The notes under the pieces are model-generated. The model was not told the DNA's origin and ran no database searches. It saw only the letters and a program-made list of their open reading frames with translations. The position numbers and the translations under genes were made by a program. 64,000 nucleotides of DNA from Deltaproteobacteria bacterium (GTDB lineage: Bacteria > Myxococcota_A > UBA9160 > SZUA-336), in assembly GCA_029261925.1 (NCBI GenBank), contig JAJDAJ010000032.1, positions 28,549 through 92,548 on the forward strand. Direction: 5' to 3'. Of the stretch, positions 24,424-32,919 are shown in pieces. How positions within the stretch are numbered: the stretch's first letter is position 1; each line of letters opens with the position of its first letter.

Positions 24424-26846
24424 GCGGTCCCGGACACCGACACCGGCGGCCTCCGCGTGGCGCGCACATGGCCGTCCAGCGCGAGCAGCGCGGGCGTGAT
24501 GATCACGTCGCAGAGGAAGGCCGCGGCGATCGCGAACGCCGTGAGCCAGCCGAAGTCCACCACGTTGCTCATCGACGACGCCGTGAAGACGCCAAAGCCG
24601 CAGATCAGCACGATCGAGGTGAACAGCAGCGCCGTGCCCGTGGTCTCCAGGGCGCCCGCGATCGCGTCCTCGACGTCGAGGCCGCCGGCGCGCAGGCGCC
24701 GGAAGGCGTGGATCAGGTGGATGGTGTCGTCGACCGCGAGCGAGATGGCGATGCAGCCGATCTGCAGCGAGAAGGTGTCGAAGGGCACGGACAGCGCCCC
24801 GATCACGCCCAGCGTGAGCACGATCGGCAGGAGGTTGGGAACCATGCTGATCAGGCCGGCGCGGGCCTCGCCGATCATCAGGATCATCAGCGGAGTGATC
24901 AGGGCGAAGGCGATCAGGTAGCTGGTCGCCATGCTGTCGACCACCGCGCCCGACGCGCGCGAGATCAGCTGGCGCATTCCCGTGAGCCGCGTCTCGACAC
25001 CGTCTCCCAGGATCCGCGGCAGCTCGCCCTCGAAGCGGTCGAGCACCTCGCGCCGGCGGTAGGAGTCGGTCCAGGGCGTACGCACCGTGAAGCGCGCCAG
25101 CTGCAGCCGGGCGTCGGTGACGTCCTCGAGGTCGTCGGTGCCGCTGTTCTCGAACAGCAGCAGCTCCTGGCGGATCAGCGCGGGATCGTCGGGGATCGCG
25201 TAGAGCTCGGGCCGGTTCTCGTTGAGCGCCTGGTGGGTCTCCTTGACCACGTCGACGATCGAGATCGTGCGACCCATCTCGTCACCGGCGGCGTCGTAGG
25301 CCTCGGTCAGCCGCGTCAGGGAGTCGAGCCGGCGCAGCAGCTCCGGATCCGCGATGCCGTCGGGCCGCCCGGTGTCCACCACCACCTCGAGCGCAAGCGT
25401 GCCGCCCATGCGCTCGTCGATGTACTCGACGCCCTCCCGGTAGGGATCGTCGGGCGGCAGCCAGAGCATCGGGTCGGCCACGGGCTGCAGCCGCGCCGCG
25501 CCGATTCCCGCCACGGCGGCCAGCACCACGGCGCCGGCGATCACCGGCCCCGGGTGTCGCGTGGCCCAGCGCCCCGTGGCGACCAGGGTCCCGCTGCGCA
25601 GCGGCCGCGCGGCGCCGGAGCGCGGGCGGATCGGCGAGACCGCGAGCAGCGCGGGCAGCAGCAGCAGGACCAGGCCCAGCGAGAGCCCCACGCCGACGGG
25701 TGCGAAGACGCCGAAGCTCGAGATCGGGGCCAGCTCGGCGGGCAGGAAGCCCAGCAGGCCCACGACGGTGGTGACGCCCGTCATGGCGATCGGCAGCCCG
25801 ACCTGGCCGAGCGCCCCGACGACCGCGCCGGCGCGCGACTCGCCCGCGTCCAGGCGCCGGTAGAAGGCCATCAGCAGGTGTACCGCGTAGCCCACGCCGA
25901 TCGACACCAGCAGCGACGGCAGGATCTGCATCGGGATGGTGATCGGCACGTCGAGCGCGCCCATCAGGCCCAGGGTCGCGGCGCCGGCGAGCAGGATCAC
26001 CAGCAGGGGCAGCACCACCGCGGACAGCCGGCGCAGCAGCACGTACAGGGCCACCGCGATGACCAGCACGCTGAGCCCCACGAAGCGCGGCATGTCGGTG
26101 CCCACGCGGCGGACCAGGACATCGGTGATCACCACGCTGCCCGAGAAGCGCACAGGGAACTCCGGTCCCTGGTAGCGCTCGACGACCTCGTGCACGCGGT
26201 CGAGGATCGCCGCCGTCTCCTCGCCGGTGATGTACCCCGGCCGCCCCGACCCGGACGGCCCGGCGTCGAAGCCCGCCAGCGCATCGGACTCCGGGCTGGC
26301 CGTGAACACGTCGGTCTCGATGCTCACGGTCACGACCTGGCCATCGGCCGAGATGACCAGATCCCGGTAGAGCGGGTTCGCCAGCACGTAGTCCCGCAGC
26401 CGGTCCATCTCGGCGGTGCTGGTGGGCAGCTCGTCGAGCAGATCCTCGACGATCAGCCGCTCGCCCTCGCCGCGGGTGGCCCGGATGTCGACCAGGCTGG
26501 TGACCTCGTCGACCTGGTCGATGTCCTCGAGCTCGTGGTGCAGGGCCACCAGCTTGCGCAGGAACTCCAGATCGAAGATCTCGGGCGGCTCGATCGCCAG
26601 CACGATGAGCTCGTCGCGGCCGAACTGGTCGCGGAAGTCGTTGTAGTCCAGCAGCGTGGGATCGTCGGCGTGGAAGAACGACTCGAGTCCCATCTCGATG
26701 CGCAGGTGGCGCGCCTGCGCCGCGAGACCGAGCCCGAGTGCGCTCAGGAGGACGATCACCGGCCACGGATGGCGGGTCAGCAGGCGCCCGAGCCGCTCGA
26801 ACGCGGACTCGGCGCGCGCGTGGAGATGGGTGCGGTCCAGCCACAC
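24420..26846 (-). CDS. MMPL/RND-superfamily lipid exporter
   Basis: An 808-residue inner-membrane protein with the two-fold RND layout. An N-terminal helix (WPVIVLLSALGLGLAA) is followed by a large external loop and a five-helix block (RFVGLSVLVIAVALYVLL through LGLVLLLLPALLAVS). A second copy follows (helix PVIAGAVVLAAVAGIGAA, loop, helices SYLIAFALITPLMILMI to AAFLCDVIITPALLAL). Charged residues in GVGYAVHLLMAFYRRL and AVDDTIHLIHAFRRL match the proton-relay helices. MMPL/HpnN relatives export lipids such as hopanoids. The GTG at 26846 gives VWLDRTHLH; the frame stays open upstream but would overlap the neighbouring ligase. Ligases flank it on both sides. Confidence 0.88.
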   Translation of the reverse strand: MWLDRTHLHARAESAFERLGRLLTRHPWPVIVLLSALGLGLAAQARHLRIEMGLESFFHADDPTLLDYNDFRDQFGRDELIVLAIEPPEIFDLEFLRKLVALHHELEDIDQVDEVTSLVDIRATRGEGERLIVEDLLDELPTSTAEMDRLRDYVLANPLYRDLVISADGQVVTVSIETDVFTASPESDALAGFDAGPSGSGRPGYITGEETAAILDRVHEVVERYQGPEFPVRFSGSVVITDVLVRRVGTDMPRFVGLSVLVIAVALYVLLRRLSAVVLPLLVILLAGAATLGLMGALDVPITIPMQILPSLLVSIGVGYAVHLLMAFYRRLDAGESRAGAVVGALGQVGLPIAMTGVTTVVGLLGFLPAELAPISSFGVFAPVGVGLSLGLVLLLLPALLAVSPIRPRSGAARPLRSGTLVATGRWATRHPGPVIAGAVVLAAVAGIGAARLQPVADPMLWLPPDDPYREGVEYIDERMGGTLALEVVVDTGRPDGIADPELLRRLDSLTRLTEAYDAAGDEMGRTISIVDVVKETHQALNENRPELYAIPDDPALIRQELLLFENSGTDDLEDVTDARLQLARFTVRTPWTDSYRRREVLDRFEGELPRILGDGVETRLTGMRQLISRASGAVVDSMATSYLIAFALITPLMILMIGEARAGLISMVPNLLPIVLTLGVIGALSVPFDTFSLQIGCIAISLAVDDTIHLIHAFRRLRAGGLDVEDAIAGALETTGTALLFTSIVLICGFGVFTASSMSNVVDFGWLTAFAIAAAFLCDVIITPALLALDGHVRATRRPPVSVSGTA

Positions 26847-26856
26847 GGCGCGGCGC

Positions 26857-26862
26857 AAAATA
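26857..26862 (-). promoter_or_regulatory. Candidate -10 box of the MMPL gene
   Basis: TATTTT on the minus strand ends 10 bp before the GTG at 26846, and no ribosome site is present, so a leaderless start is possible. A small CTCCGC/GCGGAG hairpin (26876-26892) lies between it and the upstream ligase. Confidence 0.3.
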
Positions 26863-26923
26863 GCACGGTCGACCGCTCCGCCCCGCGCGGAGCCGGGACT
26901 CCGCGGCGCAGCCCCGTACTGTG

Positions 26924-28387
26924 TCAGTTCGCCTCGCGCTCCACCAGCTCGGCGATCGCCTTCCGGCTGATCTTCCACATGGCCGTGCGCGGGATCTCCT
27001 CGACGAAGGCGATCTTCTCCGGTGTCTTGAAGCGCGCGAGGTGCGCGCGGCAGTGCTCGCGCAGCGTGTCGGCATCGACGGGGGTGGCGAGCACCACGGC
27101 GGCACCGACGCGCTCGCCCATCTCCCGGTCGGGCACGCCCGCGACCGCCGCGTCCTTCACCGCGGGGTGGGCCCGGAGCACGTCCTCGATCTCGCCGGGG
27201 CCGAACTTCTCGCCGCCGCGGTTGATCGTGTCGGAGAGCCGGCCGTCCGGGTAGATGTATCCGTCGGTATCCACGCGCACGAGGTCGCCGGTCTGGCGCC
27301 AGCCCTTCTGCGCGTTGTACTCGGAGCTCACCCAGAGCTCGCCCGTCTCGCCGGGCGGCACGGGCTCGCCGCTGGACGGATCGCGGATCTCGATCTCGAC
27401 GCCGGCCATGGGCCGGCCGACCGAGCCGGCGCGCTTCAGCCGGCCGTCGGCGTCGAGCACGTGGTCCTCGGGACCGAAGACCGAGATCGACCCGGTGGTC
27501 TCCGTCTGCCCGAAGAGGTTCGCCAGCCCGCAGCTGGCGGGGAAGCGGCGGATCATCTCCTCGACCAGCTCGGGCGGCGAGTAGGCCGCCCCGTAGGTGA
27601 TCGAGAGCAGCGACGAGAGATCGGTCCGGTCGAAGTCCGGGTGGTCGAGGATGCGGCGGATCATGGTCGGGACCAGGAAGCAGCTGTTCACGCGGTGGCG
27701 CTGCACCTGGGCCAGCCACTCGCCGGCGTCGAAGCGCTTCATGATCGCCACGGTGGCGCCACCGACCAGCCCGACCAGCATGCCGACCAGCCCGCCGACG
27801 TGGACGCCGGGCGCGCAGGTCAGCGACACCATGGCGGGGCGGTCCGGATCGAAGGCGTCGGCGTACTCCCCGATGCGCGTGACCAGGGCAGCGTGGGTGA
27901 TGCCCACGGGCTTGGGCAGGCCGGTGGTGCCGCTGGTCAGCAGCACCAGGCCGTCGGCGTCGCCGCCGGGCGCCACCGGGGGCGCGGCTCCCGGCGCCGC
28001 CTCGATCACGTCGGCCGCGCGCAGGGCGGGGGCGCCGAGCGCCTGATCCATCCTGGTCGCGTACGCCTCCCCCGCGACGGCCAGCGGCGCACAGCCCGAG
28101 AGCTCCATCACGCGCGCGAGCTCGCCCGGCGTGAGCTGCGGGTGCAGGGGAACCCCGGCCGCGCCGATGCGCGCCGCGCCCAGCACCGTGGCCAGAAGCA
28201 GCAGTCCGGAGTCGTCGAGCAGCGGCACGCGCGCGCCGGGGCCGACCCCGGCCTTGTGAAGCACGCCGGCAGCGCTCTCGACGGCGCGCCCGAGCTCCGC
28301 GTAGCTCGTCTGGCGATCGTCGACGATCAGCGCCGTGCGCTCCGGCACCTGCGTGAGGGGGCGCTCGAGCAGCTCGACCAGGTTCAT
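26924..28387 (-). CDS. AMP-dependent acyl-CoA synthetase/ligase
   Basis: A 487-residue acyl-CoA ligase. It has the loop LLTSGTTGLPKPVGITHA (about residue 145), LFGQTETTGS, the GDLVRVDTDGYIYPDGR motif, DTINRGGEKFGPGEIE and catalytic-lysine segment RTAMWKISRKAIAEL. The ATG at 28387 has an ideal AGGAGG site. It is transcribed toward the MMPL exporter with a 77-bp gap. With the 22900 ligase it brackets the exporter, reminiscent of actinobacterial FadD-MmpL sets that activate and export lipids (analogy only). Confidence 0.9.
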   Translation of the reverse strand: MNLVELLERPLTQVPERTALIVDDRQTSYAELGRAVESAAGVLHKAGVGPGARVPLLDDSGLLLLATVLGAARIGAAGVPLHPQLTPGELARVMELSGCAPLAVAGEAYATRMDQALGAPALRAADVIEAAPGAAPPVAPGGDADGLVLLTSGTTGLPKPVGITHAALVTRIGEYADAFDPDRPAMVSLTCAPGVHVGGLVGMLVGLVGGATVAIMKRFDAGEWLAQVQRHRVNSCFLVPTMIRRILDHPDFDRTDLSSLLSITYGAAYSPPELVEEMIRRFPASCGLANLFGQTETTGSISVFGPEDHVLDADGRLKRAGSVGRPMAGVEIEIRDPSSGEPVPPGETGELWVSSEYNAQKGWRQTGDLVRVDTDGYIYPDGRLSDTINRGGEKFGPGEIEDVLRAHPAVKDAAVAGVPDREMGERVGAAVVLATPVDADTLREHCRAHLARFKTPEKIAFVEEIPRTAMWKISRKAIAELVEREAN

Positions 28388-28486
28388 GGATCCTCCTGCG
28401 CGGTACCCGCGACGACGGCGCAGTGTACCTCCCCGACGACCCCCGCCGCGCTTGCGCTGCCGGGCCGTCCGCGGTTTGATGGCACC

Positions 28487-29404
28487 ATGAGCAAGCCTTC
28501 CCACGGATTCGGGGTCCAGATCGCATGCGAGGGCATGAGCTGGCCCGAGTGCCTCGACATCGCGCAGGCGGCCGAGCGACTGGGCTACGCGAGCGTCTGG
28601 CTGCCGGATCACTACGTGGCCACGCCTGACGGGCTCGTGCCCGACACGCGCACGCCGCTGCTCGACGCCTGGACCGTGATGGGCGCGATCGCCCAGGCGA
28701 CCGAGCGCATCCGCTTCGGTCCGCTGGTCGCCAGCGACACCTTCCGCCCGCCGGCGGTCCTGGCCAAGATGATCTCGAGCCTGGACCACATCAGCGGGGG
28801 TCGCGTCGAGCTCGGCATGGGCGCGGGCTGGTTCGAGCTCGAGCACAGCTCGCTGGACATCCCGTTCCCGCCGCTCGGTCAGCGTATCGCCGCGCTCGAG
28901 GAGGCGATCCGGATCGTCAAGGCGCTCTGGACGCAGCCCAGCGTGGACTTCGAGGGGCGCTACCACCGGCTCGAGGGGGCGATCTCCGAGCCCAAGCCCC
29001 TGCAGCGCCCCCACCCGCCGATCGTGATCGGAGCCAGCGGGGAGAAGGTGGCGCTGCGCAACACCGCCATTCACGCCGACCACTGGAACACCTACTGCGC
29101 GCCGGACCTCTTCGCCCACAAGGCCGCCGTGCTCGACCAGCACTGCGCCGACGTCGGCCGCGATCCGGCGGAGATCCTGCGCTCGCTGATGATCCCCCTG
29201 TACCTCGACGAGGACGAGCAGGTGCGCGGCAAGCTCGAGCGCTGGGGCGACAATCGCGAGTGGTTCCTGGTCGGCGACGACGCGGAGATCAGCGACCGCA
29301 TGGACCGCTTCATCGGCGCCGGTGCGCAGCTGATCATCGTGCAGGTGGATCGAACGGGCCGCTGCGTCGAGACGCTGGAGCGCTTCGCCGAGCGCTACAT
29401 GTGA
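28487..29404 (+). CDS. F420-type luciferase-like (LLM) oxidoreductase
   Basis: A 305-residue LLM-family TIM-barrel protein. It has AERLGYASVWLPDHY, then RIRFGPLVASDTFRPPAVLAKM, the ISGGRVELGMGAGWFELEH turn typical of F420-dependent members, and RPHPPIVIGASGEK. It probably carries out a hydride transfer or oxygenation on an unknown substrate using F420 or flavin. The ATG at 28487 overlaps the stop of a three-codon upstream frame (28479-28490, MAP-stop), which could be a translational coupler or chance. It is divergent from the acyl-CoA ligase; a paralog lies at 52818-53774. Confidence 0.88.
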   Translation: MSKPSHGFGVQIACEGMSWPECLDIAQAAERLGYASVWLPDHYVATPDGLVPDTRTPLLDAWTVMGAIAQATERIRFGPLVASDTFRPPAVLAKMISSLDHISGGRVELGMGAGWFELEHSSLDIPFPPLGQRIAALEEAIRIVKALWTQPSVDFEGRYHRLEGAISEPKPLQRPHPPIVIGASGEKVALRNTAIHADHWNTYCAPDLFAHKAAVLDQHCADVGRDPAEILRSLMIPLYLDEDEQVRGKLERWGDNREWFLVGDDAEISDRMDRFIGAGAQLIIVQVDRTGRCVETLERFAERYM

Positions 29405-29459
29405 CGGCCCCCGCTCCACGCGACCGACCGGGCCACGCGACCGTCGCGGGGCAGGCCGC

Positions 29460-30494
29460 ATGACCCCGCTGCCGACGGACCCGCGCGCCCTCGACGCGGC
29501 GGCGCGCGCCGCGCTCGGCTCGGAGCTGTACGCGTACGTGGCCGGCGCGGCGGAGGACGAGGCCACGCTGGCGGCGAACGCCGCAGCCTGGACGGCCCTG
29601 CGGCTGCGGCCTCGCGTGCTCCGCGACGTCGACGAGATCGACACCCGCACCGACGCCCTGGGCGCCGCACTGGCGGGCCCCATCGGCGTGGCGCCGATGG
29701 GCATGCAGCTCTCGGCACACCCGGAGGGCGCGACGGCCACGGTCCGCGGTGCCGCGGCCGCCGGTGCGCTCGCCGTGATCCCGATGTACGGCGCCGGCTC
29801 CGCCACGAAGGCGGCGGCCGCCGCTCCCGACGACGCGGTGCTCTGGCTGCAGGTGTACATGCTCGCCGATCGCGAGCGCACGCTGGCGAGCGTGCAGCGC
29901 TGCGTGGCGGCGGGCTATCGCGCCGTCGTGCTCACGGTCGACGTGGCGCGCCCGGGCAACCGGCCCGCCGAGGTGCGCCAGCAGGTCATGGAGATCGATC
30001 CCGGCACGGGTCGTCCGGTCGATCCGTCGCAGCTGTTCGACCGGGCGCTCACGCCCGACGACGTGGCGCGGATCGCCGAGCGCTGCGGCGTGCCCCTGCT
30101 GGTCAAGGGCGTGCTGCGCGGCGACGACGCCGTCGCGTGCATCGACGCCGGTGCGGCCGGCGTGGTCGTGTCGAACCACGGCGGCCGCCAGCTCGACGGC
30201 GCGCTGGCCAGTGCCGACGCGCTGGCGGAGATCGTTCCGGCCGTGGCCGGGCGCGGCGCGGTCTGGGTCGACGGCGGCGTGCGCCGCGGCCGCCACGTGC
30301 TCTCGGCACTCGCACTGGGAGCCGGCGGTGTGCTCGTGGGCCGACCGGCGTTCTGGGGCCTGGCCCTGGGCGGCGCCGACGGCGTGGCGCAGGTCCTGGG
30401 CACGCTGCGCGACGAGCTCGAGCGCGCCATGGCGCTCTGCGGGGTGCGCCGCCTCGACGAGGTCGATCGCGACCTGCTGGCGGCGTCGACTTGA
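29460..30494 (+). CDS. FMN-dependent L-2-hydroxyacid oxidase/dehydrogenase (LldD family)
   Basis: A 344-residue alpha-hydroxyacid oxidase-fold enzyme that oxidises L-2-hydroxyacids to 2-oxoacids. Visible family elements are LYAYVAGAAEDEAT, PIGVAPMGMQ, WLQVYM, VLTVDV, LLVKGVLRGDDA, the active-site SNHGGRQLDG and VWVDGGVRRG, and the FMN-phosphate site GGVLVGRPAFWGLALGG. Glycolate, lactate and mandelate oxidases belong here; the substrate is unknown. Its TGA (30492-30494) overlaps the TTG start of the next gene. Confidence 0.88.
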   Translation: MTPLPTDPRALDAAARAALGSELYAYVAGAAEDEATLAANAAAWTALRLRPRVLRDVDEIDTRTDALGAALAGPIGVAPMGMQLSAHPEGATATVRGAAAAGALAVIPMYGAGSATKAAAAAPDDAVLWLQVYMLADRERTLASVQRCVAAGYRAVVLTVDVARPGNRPAEVRQQVMEIDPGTGRPVDPSQLFDRALTPDDVARIAERCGVPLLVKGVLRGDDAVACIDAGAAGVVVSNHGGRQLDGALASADALAEIVPAVAGRGAVWVDGGVRRGRHVLSALALGAGGVLVGRPAFWGLALGGADGVAQVLGTLRDELERAMALCGVRRLDEVDRDLLAAST

Positions 30495-31540
30495 GCACGG
30501 GCGAGCCCCTGGTCGTCTGCATCAACCATCCGCCCGACGCGGACGTGAGCTGGCTGCGCGCTCGCCTGGCGGGTCTGGAGCGACCGGTCGAGATCCTGCT
30601 CGCGCCGTACAAGGAGAACCTGCGCCTGCGCATCGCGCGGCGCACGCCGCCGGTGCCGCCCGAGCTGCTCGCCACCGCGCCCGGGCCCGACGCCGGCCTG
30701 ATCGACGCCTGGTCGCGCTGCGAGGCCCTGATGGCGCTCGACGTTCCCCACGACATCGGCGAGCGCGCGCCGCGACTGCGCTGGGTGCAGGGCTTCGGCG
30801 CCGGCATCGAGCACCTGGGGGCGGCCGCGCTGCTCGAGCGGGGGATCGAGGTCGCCACGGCCGCCGGCGCCGGCGCCGGCTCGATCGCGGAGTTCGTGAT
30901 GGGGCGGCTGCTCGAGGTCTGGAAGCAGACCCGCGCGGTCGAGGCCATGCAGCGCGAGCGGCGCTTCACACGGCCGGCCAGCCGCACGCTCGAGGGCGCG
31001 ACCCTGGGCATCGTCGGCCTGGGCGCGATCGGCTCCGCGGTCGCGCGCCGCGCCGCCGCCTTCGGCATGCGCGTGCTGGCCACGCGGCGCCGCTGGGTGG
31101 CCGGGCAGACCGCGCCCGACGTCGACGAGCTGCTCGGCCCCGACGGCCTGCCCCGGCTGCTCGCGGAGAGCGACGCCCTGGTCCTGTGCGCACCCGACAC
31201 CCCGCAGACACGCGACCTGATCGACGGCGACGCCCTGGCCGCGATGCGCCCCGGCGCGGTGCTGGTCAACGTGGCGCGCGGCACGCTGGTCGACGAGGAT
31301 GCCCTGGCCGGCGCCCTGGAGACCCGCGCGCTGGGTGCGGCGATCCTCGACGTGACGCGCGTCGAGCCGCTGCCCGCCGACAGCCCGCTCTGGGACGCGC
31401 CCGGGCTCTACCTGTCACCGCACTGCGCGGTCGCGCCCGACAGCTACGCGCGGCGCGCGGTCGAGCTCTTCGCGGAGAACGTCGAGCGCTGGGCGCGCGG
31501 CGAGCCGCTGCGCAACCGCGTGGAGCCGGACGCGCTCTGA
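30491..31540 (+). CDS. D-isomer-specific 2-hydroxyacid dehydrogenase
   Basis: A 349-residue NAD(P)-dependent D-2-hydroxyacid dehydrogenase. The Rossmann motif is GLGAIGSAVARRAAAFG (about residue 176). The catalytic Arg is in VNVARGTLVDEDAL, the Glu in DVTRVEPLP, and the His in LSPHCAV. The TTG start at 30491 overlaps the upstream TGA in TTGA, which indicates translational coupling to the L-2-hydroxyacid oxidase. The two together could interconvert the enantiomers through the 2-oxoacid. The N-terminal YKENLRLRIARRTPPVPP part is unusual. Confidence 0.88.
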   Translation: MSTGEPLVVCINHPPDADVSWLRARLAGLERPVEILLAPYKENLRLRIARRTPPVPPELLATAPGPDAGLIDAWSRCEALMALDVPHDIGERAPRLRWVQGFGAGIEHLGAAALLERGIEVATAAGAGAGSIAEFVMGRLLEVWKQTRAVEAMQRERRFTRPASRTLEGATLGIVGLGAIGSAVARRAAAFGMRVLATRRRWVAGQTAPDVDELLGPDGLPRLLAESDALVLCAPDTPQTRDLIDGDALAAMRPGAVLVNVARGTLVDEDALAGALETRALGAAILDVTRVEPLPADSPLWDAPGLYLSPHCAVAPDSYARRAVELFAENVERWARGEPLRNRVEPDAL

Positions 31541-31627
31541 GCGGCTCCTGGCGCCGCACCCGCGCGGCTTGCGCCGGCCGCGGCGGCGGTGGGAGGATGG
31601 GTGGCCATCCCGACAGGAGGAGCAGCC

Positions 31628-32764
31628 ATGGGTCGCAACGGCGTCGTCTCTGCCGACTCGCACATGACCGAGCCGATCGACCTGTGGACCGAGCGCATCG
31701 ATCGCCGCTTCCGCGACCGCGCCCCGCACGTGATCGAGAACCCGGGCGAGGGCCCGCGCTTCCTCTTCGTCGCGGAGGACGCGCCGGCGTTCCCGATCGC
31801 CGGCGGCTTCGCCGCGGGCCGCGCGGGCAAGGAGCTGCAGGAGATGATGGGCAAGGGGTACGAGGCGGCGCGGCCCAGCGGCTGGGACCCCGTGGCGCGC
31901 ATCGAGGACCAGGACCTCGACGGCATCGACGCCGAGGTGCTCTACCCGAGCCTGGGCATGACGCTGTTCTCGATGACCGACGGTGAGCTACAGCGCGCCT
32001 GCTTCGACGTGTACAACCGCTGGCTCGCCGAGTTCTGCGGTCACGACCCGAGGCGGCTGTACGGCGTGGGGCTGCTCTCGCTCGAGGACGTGCACGCCGC
32101 GGTCGAGGACCTGGAGACGGTCGCCGGGCTCGGCATGCGCGGCCTCATGATCTGGGGCTCCCCACCCCCCGAGCGTCCGTACACGGACCCTTCCTACGAC
32201 CCGCTCTGGAAGGCCGCCTCGGAGGCGGGGCTGCCCGTGTCGCTGCACATCATCGCCGGCCGCGGCCGCGTGAGCACCTCGGTCACGCAGGTGATCGGAC
32301 AGGGCGCGCCCGCGCACGCGGGCATCTGGTACATGCAGGTGATCGCCGAGATCCAGGAATCCCTGGCGGCGCTGATCTTCAGCGGGGTGCTCGAGCGCTA
32401 CCCCGGGCTGCGCATCGTCTCCGCGGAGAACGACGCCGGCTGGCTGCCGCACTTCTGCTACCGGATGGATCACGTGTACGACAAGCACCACGAGATCTGG
32501 AAGTACAGTACGCCGCTGCGGCCGAGCGAGTACGTGAAGCGCCAGGTGCACGCGACCTTCCAGGACGACCACACCGGCCCCGCCGCCCACACGCACTTCG
32601 GCGCGGATAACTTCATGTGGGCGTCCGACTTCCCTCACTCCGACTCGACGTTCCCGGAGTCGCGCGCCTGGATCGAGCGCAACTTCGCCGGTGTTCCGGC
32701 GGACGTGAGGCGCAAGATCGTGCACGACAACGCGGTCGCGCTCTACCGCATGGACGTGGGCTAG
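31628..32764 (+). CDS. Amidohydrolase family protein (COG2159 type)
   Basis: A 378-residue TIM-barrel amidohydrolase-2, paralog of 2256-3344. It has VSADSHMTEPIDLW at the start, a central YPSLGM and RYPGLRIVSAENDAGW, and the ending FMWASDFPHSDSTFPES. The ATG at 31628 has an AGGAGG site. The DSH N-terminal motif and the Asp near the end are probable metal ligands. The reaction is unknown; relatives decarboxylate or hydrolyse ring-cleavage products. It stands just before the phenylalanine/tyrosine operon but is separated by 155 bp. Confidence 0.85.
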   Translation: MGRNGVVSADSHMTEPIDLWTERIDRRFRDRAPHVIENPGEGPRFLFVAEDAPAFPIAGGFAAGRAGKELQEMMGKGYEAARPSGWDPVARIEDQDLDGIDAEVLYPSLGMTLFSMTDGELQRACFDVYNRWLAEFCGHDPRRLYGVGLLSLEDVHAAVEDLETVAGLGMRGLMIWGSPPPERPYTDPSYDPLWKAASEAGLPVSLHIIAGRGRVSTSVTQVIGQGAPAHAGIWYMQVIAEIQESLAALIFSGVLERYPGLRIVSAENDAGWLPHFCYRMDHVYDKHHEIWKYSTPLRPSEYVKRQVHATFQDDHTGPAAHTHFGADNFMWASDFPHSDSTFPESRAWIERNFAGVPADVRRKIVHDNAVALYRMDVG

Positions 32765-32863
32765 GTCCGGCCGGCGCGGACGGAGGCACGCGCGTCCCGG
32801 CCCGCTCCCGGCGCCGCTGACGCGTCGGGCACCGGGCGGACATCCCTGGCACCCGCATTACCC

Positions 32864-32895
32864 CGGCGCGGCGCCGTGGGGCGGAAGCCGCGCCG
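32864..32895 (+). promoter_or_regulatory. Inverted repeat upstream of phhA
   Basis: CGGCGCGGC (32864-32872) and GCCGCGCCG (32887-32895) form a perfect 9-bp dyad with a 14-bp spacer. It ends 9 bp before the phhA -10 box. It could be an operator for the operon or the terminator of the upstream gene. Confidence 0.35.
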
Positions 32896-32904
32896 CGGCG
32901 GGGC

Positions 32905-32910
32905 TACCCT
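32905..32910 (+). promoter_or_regulatory. Candidate -10 box of the phhA operon
   Basis: TACCCT ends 9 bp before the ATG at 32920. It fits the TANNCT pattern and predicts a leaderless or near-leaderless transcript. No matching -35 is seen. Confidence 0.35.
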
Positions 32911-32919
32911 CCGGGGGCC

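Noticed and set aside
23010..27254. A 1,414-codon open frame on the plus strand
   Set aside because: It is a shifted or antisense frame over the ligase, MMPL and second ligase genes. High GC keeps stop codons rare; the encoded text is Arg/Ala/Gln-rich with no protein motifs.
28479..28490. Three-codon upstream frame overlapping the LLM gene start
   Set aside because: It can arise by chance in this sequence (ATGGCACCATGA) and no conserved pattern supports a coupling function; mentioned only in the gene entry.
26847..28526. N-terminal extension of the MMPL frame across the ligase
   Set aside because: The extension overlaps the well-supported ligase in another frame and has Arg/Ala-rich noise. 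The protein begins at the first membrane helix.
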